NCBI RefSeq assembly: GCF_039539485.1
Contig: NZ_BAABDF010000007.1
Coordinates: 310,001 to 374,000, forward strand
Origin: Celeribacter arenosi
GTDB lineage: Bacteria; Pseudomonadota; Alphaproteobacteria; Rhodobacterales; Rhodobacteraceae
Reading direction: 5' to 3'
Length of the DNA: 64,000 bases
The notes beneath the pieces are model-generated. The model did not search any database and was not told the DNA's origin. It was given only the letters and a program-made list of their open reading frames with translations. The position numbers and the translations under genes are program-made. The first letter of the stretch is position 1. Every line of letters begins with the position of its first letter. Positions 43,308 through 52,576 of the stretch are shown here, piece after piece.

Positions 43308-45503
43308 ATGACACTATCACCACAGTTTCCCGAAGGCACGTTGGTGGCCGTTCTGACCACCGAACCGCTGGATCGGCCGCTCGACTACAAATCGCCCGAG
43401 GGAGGGTGCGGGATCGGTGACTTTGTCGAAGTGCCGCTCGGCCCGCGACGGGTCTTGGGCTGTGTCTGGGGGGCGGGCAAAGGCGGCTTTGATCTATCAA
43501 AGGCGCGCAGCGTTTCATCCATCCTCGACATCCCGCCGATGCGCGAGGAAATGCGCAGCTTTCTCGAACGCGTTGCGGCCTACACGCTCACCCCCATGCC
43601 ATCCATGTTGCGCCTTGCGACGCGTGCACCGGGGTTGATGAACCCGCCGTCGATGCGAAAGGTCTATCGACGCGGCGACGGGATGCCCGCACGCGCAACC
43701 GAGGCGCGCACGCGGGTGATCGACGCGCTCGAGGAATACCGCGGGCTGTCTTTTACGTTAAAAGAACTCGCCGAGATCGCAGGCGTGTCCACCTCCGTGG
43801 TCAAGGGTCTCGTGGAGGCCGGTGCGGTGCGCGAAGAAGACAGTCCTCGTGATCTGCCGTTCATGCGTCTCGACCCGTCTCGCGCAGGCAAGGAGTTGAC
43901 CGGCGCACAGGCAGAGGCCGCCACAACCCTGCGCGCCGCCGTCGCCCGCGAGGAATATTCGACCACGCTCCTCAAAGGGGTGACAGGATCGGGCAAAACC
44001 GAAGTCTACCTCGAAGCGGTCGCAGAATGCCTCGCCAAAGGGCGACAGGCGCTGGTGCTCTTGCCCGAGATTGCGCTCACCGCTGAGTTCATCACCCGTG
44101 TCGAGGAACGCTTTGGCGCGAAGCCCGCCGAATGGCATTCAGGCGTGACCATGACAGAGCGGCGGCGGGTGTGGAAAATGGTGGGCGCAGGGGGCGCGCA
44201 GATGGTGATCGGGGCGCGTTCCGCGCTTTACCTGCCGTTCCAGAACCTTGGCCTCATCGTTGTCGACGAAGAACACGACCAATCCTACAAACAGGAAGAC
44301 GGTGTGCTCTATTCGGCCCGCGATATGGCCGTGATGCGCGCTTCTTTGTGCTCGGCAACTGTGGTCCTCGCCTCTGCGACTCCGTCGCTGGAATCATGGG
44401 CCAATGTCGAGGCCGGAAAATACACGCGGCTCGATCTGGAGGCACGCTTTGGTCCCGCCGTGATGCCCGACATGCGTGCGCTCGACATGCGCGAGGAAAA
44501 GCTGCCCTCGACGCGCTTCATCTCCGAACGCCTTGCCGCCGCCGTGCGCCACCGGATCGAAGCCGGTGAGCAATCGTTGCTGTTCCTGAACCGCCGTGGC
44601 TACGCACCGGTCACAATCTGCCGCGCCTGCGGGTATCAGATCGCCTGCGACCACTGCGACGCGCGTATGGTCGAGCACCGGTTCCTCAAACGTCTCATGT
44701 GCCACCAATGCGGGGAAACCAAACCGATCCCCGATCGCTGTCCGAGTTGTGACGCCGAGGACCGGCTCGCCCCCGTCGGACCCGGCGTCGAGCGGCTCGG
44801 CGAAGAGGTGAAGGCACTGTTCCCCGACGCCAAAGTCGCGGTGCTATCGTCTGATCTCTTCGGATCGGCCCGCGCCCTCAAAGAGGCGATCACCGACATC
44901 GCACAGGGCGACACCGAGATCGTGATCGGCACGCAACTCGTGGCAAAGGGGCATAACTTCCCCAATCTTACGCTCGTCGGGGTTATTGATGCCGACCTCG
45001 GGTTGCAGGGCTCAGATCTGCGGGCGGCGGAGCGCACGTTCCAACTCATGCGCCAGGTCGCGGGGCGGGCCGGGCGCGCGGCCAAGCGTGGCGAGGCATT
45101 GCTGCAAACCTACCAGCCCGAACATCCTGTCATTCAGGCGATCCTGTCGGGTGACGAAGAAGGATTTTGGCGCGCCGAGGCTGCAGAACGCAAAATGGCC
45201 GGCGTGCCGCCTTATGGGCGCATGGCGGGCATCGTCCTATCCGGCCCCGATTTGGCGCAGGTGATGGATGTGGCCACTGCGATGGCGCGCAATTCCCGCC
45301 CGCTTCAATCAATAGGAGCACAGCTGTTTGGTCCTGCGCCCGCACCTATCGCGCGGGTGCGCGGACGCCACCGCGTGCGGCTTTTGGTAAAGGCGGAGAA
45401 ATCGGCCCCGATCCAGCGCGCGTTGGCCGATTGGGCGGCTCAGGTGAAAATCCCGAATGCGATCCGGCTACAGATCGACATCGACCCACAGAGTTTCTGG
45501 TAG
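43308..45503 (+). CDS. priA: Primosomal protein N' (replication restart helicase PriA)
   Basis: A 731-residue 3'-5' helicase that restarts stalled forks. Walker A GVTGSGKTEVYL, DEAH-type box VDEEHDQSYKQ and the helicase C-terminal motifs (GTQLVAKGHNFPNLTLVGV, RAAERTFQLMRQVAGRAGR) are present. The zinc-binding region shows four CxxC pairs: CRACGYQIACDHC and CHQCGETK...CPSC. The start at 43308 lacks a clear ribosome site but gives the typical N-terminus. Length normal. Confidence 0.96.
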   Translation: MTLSPQFPEGTLVAVLTTEPLDRPLDYKSPEGGCGIGDFVEVPLGPRRVLGCVWGAGKGGFDLSKARSVSSILDIPPMREEMRSFLERVAAYTLTPMPSMLRLATRAPGLMNPPSMRKVYRRGDGMPARATEARTRVIDALEEYRGLSFTLKELAEIAGVSTSVVKGLVEAGAVREEDSPRDLPFMRLDPSRAGKELTGAQAEAATTLRAAVAREEYSTTLLKGVTGSGKTEVYLEAVAECLAKGRQALVLLPEIALTAEFITRVEERFGAKPAEWHSGVTMTERRRVWKMVGAGGAQMVIGARSALYLPFQNLGLIVVDEEHDQSYKQEDGVLYSARDMAVMRASLCSATVVLASATPSLESWANVEAGKYTRLDLEARFGPAVMPDMRALDMREEKLPSTRFISERLAAAVRHRIEAGEQSLLFLNRRGYAPVTICRACGYQIACDHCDARMVEHRFLKRLMCHQCGETKPIPDRCPSCDAEDRLAPVGPGVERLGEEVKALFPDAKVAVLSSDLFGSARALKEAITDIAQGDTEIVIGTQLVAKGHNFPNLTLVGVIDADLGLQGSDLRAAERTFQLMRQVAGRAGRAAKRGEALLQTYQPEHPVIQAILSGDEEGFWRAEAAERKMAGVPPYGRMAGIVLSGPDLAQVMDVATAMARNSRPLQSIGAQLFGPAPAPIARVRGRHRVRLLVKAEKSAPIQRALADWAAQVKIPNAIRLQIDIDPQSFW

Positions 45504-45518
45504 CGGCCGCGCGAAAGC

Positions 45519-46583
45519 TCAGCACGCCGTCGCAGGTTGCGCTTCGCTGTCGAGCACGAGCGTCGTGACAATCGCCCCGACCCACATGCAAAACAGGGCT
45601 AGCCAAGCCGTTGCCGCAAAAACCGATCCGCCCGTGACGCCGGCCCCGATGGCGCAGCCACCGGCCAACATCGCGCCGAACCCCATCAGAACCGCGCCGA
45701 TCATCGAACGGCGCATCACCGGCACGCTGTCAAACGCCTGCCATTGGAATTCGCGCGTCGCCATGGACGCCACCAAAGCGCCCAGAACCACGCCGGGCAC
45801 TAGCCCGACGTCGAACTCCAAAACGGCATTGCGGTCGAGGAAGAACATCAGTGTATTCGCGGAGGGACCCGAAAATGTCACCGAATTCACCGGCACCGGA
45901 TCAAACGCCACCTGTGCAATGGACCACGTCAAAACCCACCCCACGGCGACCGAAAAACCGACGCCGGAGGCGAAAATCCACGTCTTAGGCCCGATCTGGT
46001 TCTTTGCAGACAGATAGAGCGCAAGGGCGGCAAACCCGAGCCCCATCACGAGGCCCGACCCCTCCGGTAAATGCAGGGCGGTCAAAAGGTTCACATTCGC
46101 GCCGCCCGGCGTCACCCAGAGTGCAGCGATTTTATCGCGCAATGGGGCCAGAATACCCTTCAACGACATTTGCGCGGTCACCGCAAAGATCAGCCCGGAC
46201 ACCACCGAGCGCAGGTTTCCCGTGGAGGCCAAAACGAGTAGCCGTCCCGAACATCCGCGCGCCAGAACCATCCCGACCCCGAACAACAGCCCGCCGACAA
46301 TCGCCCCCGAATAGGAGCCCGGCACCGCCATGACCCGCGCATCCGCACCGCGAAACAGGCCGAGCATCTGCGCCAATTGCACCCAAACCAGCGCGGTCGA
46401 AAAGGTGAGGAACCACACCGCGACCCTGCCGCCCATACGGCCATGGGCAAACTCGACCGTCGCGGCGCGCAGGCAGAACTGGGATCGCTGGGCAGAGACG
46501 CCGAAAACCACGCCGGTAATCAGCCCGAATAACGCGGCTGTCGGGCTTTCGCCAATCCGGTCAACAAGGGGTAGAATGTCCAT
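45519..46583 (-). CDS. YeeE/YedE family (DUF395) membrane transporter, thiosulfate-type
   Basis: A 354-residue membrane protein with two repeated halves, each with a Cys-containing loop: QRSQFCLRA (Cys37), LARGCSGRLL (Cys111) and AGGCAIGAGVTGG (Cys310). TsuA, the thiosulfate importer of this family, relays its substrate along such cysteines. No TusA/TsuB-like gene is next to it. GGAGGA lies eight or so bases before ATG 46583. Just upstream is the 10-bp-phased array at 46601-46635. Thiosulfate or another reduced sulfur compound is the family inference. Confidence 0.82.
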   Translation of the reverse strand: MDILPLVDRIGESPTAALFGLITGVVFGVSAQRSQFCLRAATVEFAHGRMGGRVAVWFLTFSTALVWVQLAQMLGLFRGADARVMAVPGSYSGAIVGGLLFGVGMVLARGCSGRLLVLASTGNLRSVVSGLIFAVTAQMSLKGILAPLRDKIAALWVTPGGANVNLLTALHLPEGSGLVMGLGFAALALYLSAKNQIGPKTWIFASGVGFSVAVGWVLTWSIAQVAFDPVPVNSVTFSGPSANTLMFFLDRNAVLEFDVGLVPGVVLGALVASMATREFQWQAFDSVPVMRRSMIGAVLMGFGAMLAGGCAIGAGVTGGSVFAATAWLALFCMWVGAIVTTLVLDSEAQPATAC

Positions 46584-46600
46584 CGGGCCGTCCTCCGCGC

Positions 46601-46635
46601 GCAAAGTTGGGCAAACTTGGCGAAACGGTCCGAAA
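46601..46635 (-). repeat. 10-bp-phased TTTSSCC array before the YeeE/YedE gene
   Basis: On the minus strand four units begin exactly ten bases apart at 46635, 46625, 46615 and 46605: TTTCGGA, TTTCGCC, TTTGCCC and TTTGCGC. The array ends 18 bases before the start codon. It shares the nine-base string TTTGCCCAA with the array at 49692-49741. Regular phasing on one face of DNA suggests protein binding. Confidence 0.5.
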
Positions 46636-46756
46636 CGCGCCTTGATCCAGATCACAACGCAATACAGGCTTTGAATGTGTGATCCCTTTGGCCAAGCGCA
46701 TGTTGCGCAGGCCATTGTGCGCGATTGCAGGATAGGCAGAGAGGCCACGTGGGTTT

Positions 46757-48010
46757 ATGCACGGGCGCATGAAAAACGCACTCTTCCCCATTTCTGCGGC
46801 CCGCGACCTGCCATTATGGCGGCGTCCCGAAAGTTTGTTGTTCCTCATGGCCTTTGCCATGCCCATCGCGTTCAACACGTGGTCGGCCCTGCTCAATAAC
46901 TTCGTCATAGAGGCTGCCGGGTTCACGGGCGTTGAAATCGGGTGGCTTCACACGGTGCGCGAGATACCCGGCTTTCTGGCCATCGGGGTTATTGCGCTGA
47001 TCATTTTCATCCGCGAACAGGTGCTCGGCCTTTCCGCGCTCCTTTTGCTGGGTGTGGCGACGGCGATTACCGCCCATTTCCCGTCCCTCGGCGGCATCCT
47101 CACGGTGACCATGCTCTCCTCTATCGGCTTTCACTATTATGAGACCGTGAACCAGTCGCTGCAGCTGCAATGGCTCTCCAAAGAGCGCGCGCCTATTGTT
47201 ATCGGCCGGTTGATGGCGGCGGGCTCTGCCGCATCGCTGATCGCCTACGGGTCGCTCGTCATTACATGGCGCACCTTCGATCTGTCCTACGAGCTGGTCT
47301 ATCTGGTGGGCGGCGGGATTACGGCGGCAATCGCCATATTCGCGCTCATCGCCTATCCACAGTTCGAGGCCCCCAACCCACAGGCCAAAAAGCTGATCCT
47401 GAAGCGCCGCTACTGGCTCTATTATGCGCTGCAATTTATGGCCGGCGCGCGCCGGCAGATCTTTGTCGTCTTCGCGGCCTTCATGATGGTTGAACGTTTT
47501 GGCTTTGATGTGCACCAGGTCACGGCCCTGTTCCTCATCAACTTCGTCGTGAACATTGTGGTAGCTCCCTACATGGGCCGCGTTGTTGCGCGCCGCGGTG
47601 AGCGGTTCGTGTTGATGTTCGAATATACCGGTCTCGTGCTCGTCTTCCTTGCCTATGGCGGGCTCTACTGGTTCGGATGGGGCGTGATCATTGCCGCAGG
47701 CCTTTATGTCATCGACCATATGCTGTTCGGGCTGGCCTTTGCGCTCAAAACCTACTTCCAGAAAATCGCCGACCCCGAAGACATTGCTCCGACCGCCGCG
47801 GTGGCCTTTACCATCAACCATATCGCGGCTGTGTTCCTGCCCGCCGCACTGGGCTACCTCTGGGTCACCAGCCCGGGGGGCGTGTTCGTGTTGGCCGCGG
47901 CACTCGCAGCGGGGTCTTTCGGGCTGGCCGTTTTGATCCCGCGTCATCCCGAAAAGGGGCGCGAAACGCTGATCAAAATAATGCGCACCTCACGCGCGCC
48001 TGCCCAATAG
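46757..48010 (+). CDS. Major facilitator superfamily transporter
   Basis: A 417-residue membrane protein with about eleven to twelve helices starting with ESLLFLMAFAMPIAFNTWSALLNNF. The second half begins near residue 215 (KRRYWLYYALQFMAGARRQIFVVFAAFM) and has an MFS-type RRGERF loop. An ATG at 46769 is an alternative start; AGAGAGG lies about 14 bases before 46757. It is divergent from the YeeE/YedE gene across 173 bases. Substrate cannot be inferred. Confidence 0.8.
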   Translation: MHGRMKNALFPISAARDLPLWRRPESLLFLMAFAMPIAFNTWSALLNNFVIEAAGFTGVEIGWLHTVREIPGFLAIGVIALIIFIREQVLGLSALLLLGVATAITAHFPSLGGILTVTMLSSIGFHYYETVNQSLQLQWLSKERAPIVIGRLMAAGSAASLIAYGSLVITWRTFDLSYELVYLVGGGITAAIAIFALIAYPQFEAPNPQAKKLILKRRYWLYYALQFMAGARRQIFVVFAAFMMVERFGFDVHQVTALFLINFVVNIVVAPYMGRVVARRGERFVLMFEYTGLVLVFLAYGGLYWFGWGVIIAAGLYVIDHMLFGLAFALKTYFQKIADPEDIAPTAAVAFTINHIAAVFLPAALGYLWVTSPGGVFVLAAALAAGSFGLAVLIPRHPEKGRETLIKIMRTSRAPAQ

Positions 48011-48085
48011 GGGCTTGGGACCTGCAATTCCTGCCCTATATGGAGGGCAACGGCGCAAACGCGCCACGCACACCGGAGACTGCAC

Positions 48086-48736
48086 ATGTTTGGCCTGACC
48101 CAAAAACTGACAATGCCGCGCCCTGACGAAGCCCTCGCAGGTCGCACCGATCCGATTCCCACCGCCGAAACCCATTTCGTCCTGAAACGCCCGCTCAAAG
48201 AGCCGGTCGAGAACGGCCATGAAGTCGCGATTTTCGGGATGGGTTGTTTCTGGGGTGTCGAGCGGATGTTCTGGCAACTCGACGGCGTTGTGAATACGGC
48301 CGCTGGCTATAGCGCGGGATACACCCCGAACCCGACCTACGAAGAGGTCTGCACCGGCAAAACCGGACACAACGAAGTGGTGCGCGTGGTCTATGACCCG
48401 CTGCGCATTTCCTACGCCGAACTTCTCAAAACCTTCTGGGAAGGACATGATCCGACCCAAGGCATGCGCCAAGGAAACGACCGCGGAACGCAATACCGTT
48501 CCGGCATCTACTACAGCGACGGTCTGCAACGGATCGAAGCTGAAACGACCCTCGCCGCCTATAGCGCCAAGCTCGAAGATGCGGGATATGGCGCGATCTC
48601 GACCGAGGTTTTGCCCGCAGGCGAATTCTACTTTGCCGAGGCGCATCACCAACAGTATCTCGCCAAAAATCCCGCCGGTTATTGCGGGATCGGCGGTACG
48701 GGCGTGACCTGCCCGATCGGTCTCGGCGTGGCGTGA
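48086..48736 (+). CDS. msrA: Peptide-methionine (S)-S-oxide reductase MsrA
   Basis: A 216-residue repair enzyme. The catalytic Cys is in IFGMGCFWGVERMFW near residue 54, followed by YSAGYTPNPTYEEVCTGKTGHNEVVRVVYDP and EAHHQQYLAKNPAGYC. A C-terminal GGTGVTCPIG adds a possible resolving Cys. The N-terminal extension of about 45 residues is typical of alphaproteobacterial forms and shows no signal peptide, so it is cytoplasmic. A CGGAG lies before ATG. Confidence 0.95.
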   Translation: MFGLTQKLTMPRPDEALAGRTDPIPTAETHFVLKRPLKEPVENGHEVAIFGMGCFWGVERMFWQLDGVVNTAAGYSAGYTPNPTYEEVCTGKTGHNEVVRVVYDPLRISYAELLKTFWEGHDPTQGMRQGNDRGTQYRSGIYYSDGLQRIEAETTLAAYSAKLEDAGYGAISTEVLPAGEFYFAEAHHQQYLAKNPAGYCGIGGTGVTCPIGLGVA

Positions 48737-48807
48737 TCTTCGCGTGATCCTTGAGGCGGCCGTCCACACAGGCTAAGGCGGTGGCGTACATCTGACAGGG
48801 GACTGCC

Positions 48808-49680
48808 ATGCCGACATTTACCGCCTTTACCAAACTGTCCGGCAAAGCGCCCGCCGAGGCGCTCGGTCTTCAACTTGAAACGCTCGATCCCGAACCCACC
48901 GGCGTTGGTGTGTTCGAGATCGAAGACGGTTCCGGCCTCTGGGAGGTCGGGGCCTATTTCACCGAAGCGCCCGATGAGATCGCGCTCGCGCTGATCGCCA
49001 AGTCCCATGACGCGCCCGATTTCATTGTCTCCGAACTGCCCGAAACCGATTGGGTCGCCAAAGTGCGTCGCGATCTCGCGCCTGTGGAGGCGGGGCGTTT
49101 CTTTGTCTACGGCGCGCATGATGCGGACAAACTGCCCGCCGGTCGCACCGGTCTGTTGATCGAGGCCGCGATGGCCTTTGGGACAGGCCATCACGGCACG
49201 ACTTTGGGCTGCCTTACAGCCTATGACGCCTTGCTCGACGCAGGGCAGAGTTTCGACGCCGTCGCCGACATCGGGTGCGGAACCGCCGTTCTGGCCATGG
49301 CCGCCGCGAAGTCCGGGTCTACCAAAGTCTTCGCCTCCGACATCGACGAGGTCGCCGTGGACGTCGCGATGAGCAACCTGAAGGCCAACGATCTGGCCGA
49401 TGCCGTCACCTGCATCGAGGCCGCGGGGTTCGATCACCCCGATTTCGCAGGTGCCGTTCCCTTCGATCTGATCTTCGCCAATATCCTCAAAGGTCCCCTG
49501 ATTGCCCTCGCCCCGGACATCGCAGGCGCGCTCCGTCTCGGCGGGGTCGCGATTCTATCGGGGATTCTAAATCCGCAGGCGGATGAAGTTGTGGAGGTTT
49601 ATACACGTTCCGGCTTCAATCTGACGCGCCGCGCAGAGATTGTTGACTGGACGACACTAACACTCACGAAGACTGCCTGA
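48808..49680 (+). CDS. prmA: Ribosomal protein L11 methyltransferase
   Basis: A 290-residue SAM-dependent enzyme that methylates L11. The N-terminal substrate domain is followed by the methyltransferase domain with AMAFGTGHHGTTLGCL, SAM loop DIGCGTAVLAMAAAK, VFASDIDEVAVDVA and FDLIFANILKGPLIALAPDI (the NPF-like NILxxPL motif). A ribosome site GACAGGGG precedes ATG. It is the last gene before the array at 49692. Confidence 0.95.
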   Translation: MPTFTAFTKLSGKAPAEALGLQLETLDPEPTGVGVFEIEDGSGLWEVGAYFTEAPDEIALALIAKSHDAPDFIVSELPETDWVAKVRRDLAPVEAGRFFVYGAHDADKLPAGRTGLLIEAAMAFGTGHHGTTLGCLTAYDALLDAGQSFDAVADIGCGTAVLAMAAAKSGSTKVFASDIDEVAVDVAMSNLKANDLADAVTCIEAAGFDHPDFAGAVPFDLIFANILKGPLIALAPDIAGALRLGGVAILSGILNPQADEVVEVYTRSGFNLTRRAEIVDWTTLTLTKTA

Positions 49681-49691
49681 AAAAAGCGGTA

Positions 49692-49741
49692 TTTGGCCAG
49701 AGATTGCCGCGTTTGCCCAATTTTGGCCACATTTCGCCCTA
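49692..49741 (+). repeat. 10-bp-phased TTTSSCC array before a small membrane-protein gene
   Basis: Five units start ten bases apart at 49692, 49702, 49712, 49722 and 49732: TTTGGCC, GATTGCC, TTTGCCC, TTTGGCC and TTTCGCC. The array ends 26 bases before the start codon at 49767. It resembles the one in front of the YeeE/YedE gene at 46601-46635 in period, sequence and position relative to the gene. Confidence 0.5.
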
Positions 49742-49766
49742 TTCTCGTCATTGTCGGTGGGGGCCG

Positions 49767-50129
49767 ATGTTTGAGAGTACGGTTATGGCCTATCAAGGTG
49801 CATCCAGTTTGGAGCAACGCGTTATGCGGATCGAAGCACACAAGAGTGTGCGCGGTCGCGGTGTCGTTCCAAACAACCACGATGAGTTGATCATCGCGCG
49901 CAGCCGTCGTACGGCCAATCACCGCACCCTGCGTATTATTCTTCTCACGATTTCTTTCGGGTTCGTTTTCAAGGCCACGATGTTCGCGCTCCTCGGTGCG
50001 GCTACCTATGCCGACCGTGTCGCGAAACTTGCCGCTGGTTCTTTTGTAGAACGCGCCTGTGCATGGGTCATGACCGCTGATCCCGCGACCATCTGGGTCG
50101 CCATCCAGATCAAAATGCTCATGCCCTAA
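49767..50129 (+). CDS. Small membrane protein of unknown function
   Basis: A 120-residue protein with a basic N-terminal half (MAYQGASSLEQRVMRIEAHK, then several Arg) and one clear membrane helix near 63-83 (LRIILLTISFGFVFKATMFALLG). The C-terminal part includes CAWVMTADPATIWVAIQIKM. I recognise no family, though such short proteins next to ruvC are common in Rhodobacterales. Starts at 49767 and 49785 are both possible; the second has GAGAG seven bases upstream. It is followed by a strong terminator. Confidence 0.65.
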   Translation: MFESTVMAYQGASSLEQRVMRIEAHKSVRGRGVVPNNHDELIIARSRRTANHRTLRIILLTISFGFVFKATMFALLGAATYADRVAKLAAGSFVERACAWVMTADPATIWVAIQIKMLMP

Positions 50130-50190
50130 GGGTTAGTTTAGGGACCGGATCACCAGTTTCCCCTTGCGTTGATCCACGTCCTACCACGTC

Positions 50191-50226
50191 AAAGCCCGCG
50201 CCCCTCCGGCGCGGGTTTTTTCTTTT
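50191..50226 (+). terminator. Intrinsic terminator after the small membrane-protein gene
   Basis: CCCGCGCC and GGCGCGGG pair around CCTCC, with AA before and TTTTTTCTTTT after. It ends the transcript of the gene at 49767-50129 and separates it from ruvCAB. The 185-base gap holds nothing else clear. Confidence 0.9.
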
Positions 50227-50314
50227 CCGGCCGCCGCGTGGCGCGAAGTCCTTGGCAAATGTTCCCCTTTCGTGCTAGTTCTGCGGAAAAGCAAAACAAG
50301 AGCAGGGACATCTT

Positions 50315-50824
50315 ATGCGGGTGATGGGTATCGACCCCGGGCTGCGCAATATGGGCTGGGGCATCATTGATGTTGCAGGCTCGCGCATTACCCATGTGGC
50401 CAACGGCGTTTGCCACACGACGACCGGCGTTGATCTCGCAACGCGCCTGCTTTCGCTCTATGACCAAATGACCGAGGTGGTGGGCCAATATGCGCCCGAT
50501 TGTGCCGCGGTTGAGCAGACCTTTGTCAATAAAGACGCCGTCGCCACGCTGAAACTCGGTCAGGCACGCGCTGTTGCCCTTCTGGTTCCTGCCATTGCGG
50601 GATTAGAGGTTGCGGAATACGCGCCGAACGCGGTCAAAAAGGCCGTGGTTGGAGTCGGGCATGCCGCCAAACAACAGGTTGAGCATATGATCAAACTTCA
50701 ACTTCCGGGCGCGCAACTCGCCGGTGCTGACGCGGTTGACGCACTGGCCATCGCCATTTGCCACAGCCACCACGCCCAATCCGGTGCGCGATTGGCCGAA
50801 GCCCTGCGAAAGGCCTCCGCATGA
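50315..50824 (+). CDS. ruvC: Holliday junction resolvase RuvC
   Basis: A 169-residue endonuclease that cuts Holliday junctions. The four acidic catalytic residues are present: Asp7 (GIDPG), Glu67 (AAVEQTF), Asp139 and Asp142 (GADAVDALA). KQQVEHMI and the basic VKKAVVG region match the family. Overlaps ruvA by four bases; together with ruvB the three form one operon. Confidence 0.96.
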   Translation: MRVMGIDPGLRNMGWGIIDVAGSRITHVANGVCHTTTGVDLATRLLSLYDQMTEVVGQYAPDCAAVEQTFVNKDAVATLKLGQARAVALLVPAIAGLEVAEYAPNAVKKAVVGVGHAAKQQVEHMIKLQLPGAQLAGADAVDALAIAICHSHHAQSGARLAEALRKASA

Positions 50825-51498
50825 TTGGCAAACTGACAGGCGTGATTGATTACATCGGGACCGATCACGTGATGATCGACGTGCGCGGGGTAGGGTATAT
50901 CGTCCATATCTCAGAGCGCACGCGATTGGCGCTGCCGGGGCAGGGCGCACCGGTGTCGCTCTACACCGATATGTTGGTGCGCGAGGACCTGATGCAGATT
51001 TTCGGGTTTCAGTCGCTGCTCGAAAAGGAATGGTATCGCTTGTTGATCTCGGTGCAGGGGATCGGGTCGAAAGCCGCCATGGCCATTTTGGGCACCCTCG
51101 GGCCCGACGCGACAGGTCGCGCCATTGCGCTAGGTGATTGGTCCGCGGTCAAGGCCGCGCCGGGCGTCGGTCCCAAAATCGCCCAACGCGTGGTCAATGA
51201 GCTCAAAGACAAAGCCCCCGCTGTCATGTCCATGGGCGGAACGCTCGCGGCGGCGGTGGCCGAGGCGCCCGACACCGTAGAAGTGATCGAGGCCGAACCT
51301 GCACCGCGCAGCGCCCCCAAACCTGCCGCAAAATCCAACGCCTCCGCCGAGGCAGAAGCCCTCTCGGCCCTACAGAACCTCGGCTATTCGCCATCCGATG
51401 CGGTCGGTGCGGTAGCCCGCGCGGCCTCCGAGGACCCCGAGGCCGACACATCGGCTCTCATTCGTGCGGGCCTCAAATTGCTCGCGCCAAAGGGGTAA
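50821..51498 (+). CDS. ruvA: Holliday junction DNA helicase subunit RuvA
   Basis: A 225-residue junction-binding subunit. It begins MIGKLTGVIDYIGTDHVMIDVRGVGYIVHIS and has two helix-hairpin-helix segments (LLISVQGIGSKAAMAIL and VKAAPGVGPKIAQRVVNELKDK). A linker of about 50 residues rich in Ala and Pro precedes the C-terminal domain III that contacts RuvB. Longer than the 203 of E. coli because of this linker. Starts inside the ruvC stop (ATGA). Confidence 0.96.
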   Translation: MIGKLTGVIDYIGTDHVMIDVRGVGYIVHISERTRLALPGQGAPVSLYTDMLVREDLMQIFGFQSLLEKEWYRLLISVQGIGSKAAMAILGTLGPDATGRAIALGDWSAVKAAPGVGPKIAQRVVNELKDKAPAVMSMGGTLAAAVAEAPDTVEVIEAEPAPRSAPKPAAKSNASAEAEALSALQNLGYSPSDAVGAVARAASEDPEADTSALIRAGLKLLAPKG

Positions 51499-51501
51499 AG
51501 G

Positions 51502-52530
51502 ATGCAAGAACCCGATCCTATCCTTCGTCCCGACCGCCAGAACGGTGACGCCGACCGTGCCTTGCGTCCGCAGGCGCTCGACGAATTCATCGGTCAGGAA
51601 GAGGTGCGTGCCAACCTCGCCGTGTTCATCGAAAGCGCGCGCCGCCGCGAAGAGGCGATGGACCATGTGCTGTTCCATGGACCTCCCGGATTGGGCAAAA
51701 CCACACTGGCGCAGATCATGGCGCGCGAATTGGGTGTGAACTTCAAAATGACATCCGGGCCCGTGCTGGCGCGCGCGGGCGACCTCGCCGCGATCCTGAC
51801 CAATCTGGAGGCGCGCGACGTCCTGTTCATCGACGAAATCCATCGGATGAATCCGGTCGTCGAAGAGGTGCTCTATCCCGCGCTGGAGGACTTCGAACTG
51901 GACCTCGTGATCGGCGAAGGCCCCGCTGCGCGCACTGTGCGCATCGAATTGCAGCCCTTCACACTGGTCGGGGCTACAACCCGTCTTGGCCTGCTGACGA
52001 CCCCGTTGCGCGACCGGTTCGGCATCCCGACACGGCTGCAATTTTACACCATCGACGAGTTGCACGAGATCGTGACGCGGGGCGCAAGGCTGCTCGGGGT
52101 TCCCGCTGACGCAGACGGTTTGCGCGAAATTGCCAAACGCGCGCGCGGCACGCCCCGCATTGCCGGACGGCTTTTGCGCCGTGTGGTCGACTTTGCGGTC
52201 GTGGATGGCGCAGGACGGATCACCAAGCCAATTGCAGACAACGCGCTCACCCGATTGGGGGTCGATCTGCTCGGCCTCGACGGTGCCGACCGGCGTTATC
52301 TCTCCATGATTGCCGACAACTACAGCGGCGGGCCGGTGGGCGTAGAAACGCTTGCCGCGGCCCTGTCGGAGAGCCGCGACGCCATCGAGGACGTGATTGA
52401 ACCCTATCTCTTGCAACAGGGGCTCCTGCAGCGAACGCCGCGCGGGCGGATGTTGGCACAAAAGGCGTGGCTACACCTCGGTCTCACCCCGCCCAAGGCA
52501 CCGGACCAATCGGATATGTTCGGGAAATAA
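51502..52530 (+). CDS. ruvB: Holliday junction branch migration ATPase RuvB
   Basis: A 342-residue AAA+ motor that drives branch migration. Walker A HGPPGLGKT at 59-67, Walker B LFIDEIH at about 108-114, sensor 1 LVGATTRLGLLTTPLRDRFG and the C-terminal winged helix (QQGLLQRTPRGRMLAQKAW) are all visible. Three bases separate it from ruvA. Confidence 0.97.
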   Translation: MQEPDPILRPDRQNGDADRALRPQALDEFIGQEEVRANLAVFIESARRREEAMDHVLFHGPPGLGKTTLAQIMARELGVNFKMTSGPVLARAGDLAAILTNLEARDVLFIDEIHRMNPVVEEVLYPALEDFELDLVIGEGPAARTVRIELQPFTLVGATTRLGLLTTPLRDRFGIPTRLQFYTIDELHEIVTRGARLLGVPADADGLREIAKRARGTPRIAGRLLRRVVDFAVVDGAGRITKPIADNALTRLGVDLLGLDGADRRYLSMIADNYSGGPVGVETLAAALSESRDAIEDVIEPYLLQQGLLQRTPRGRMLAQKAWLHLGLTPPKAPDQSDMFGK

Positions 52531-52576
52531 CACCTGTGGCGTTGCATTGCCGACGCCGCTTTGCCAATACACGCAC

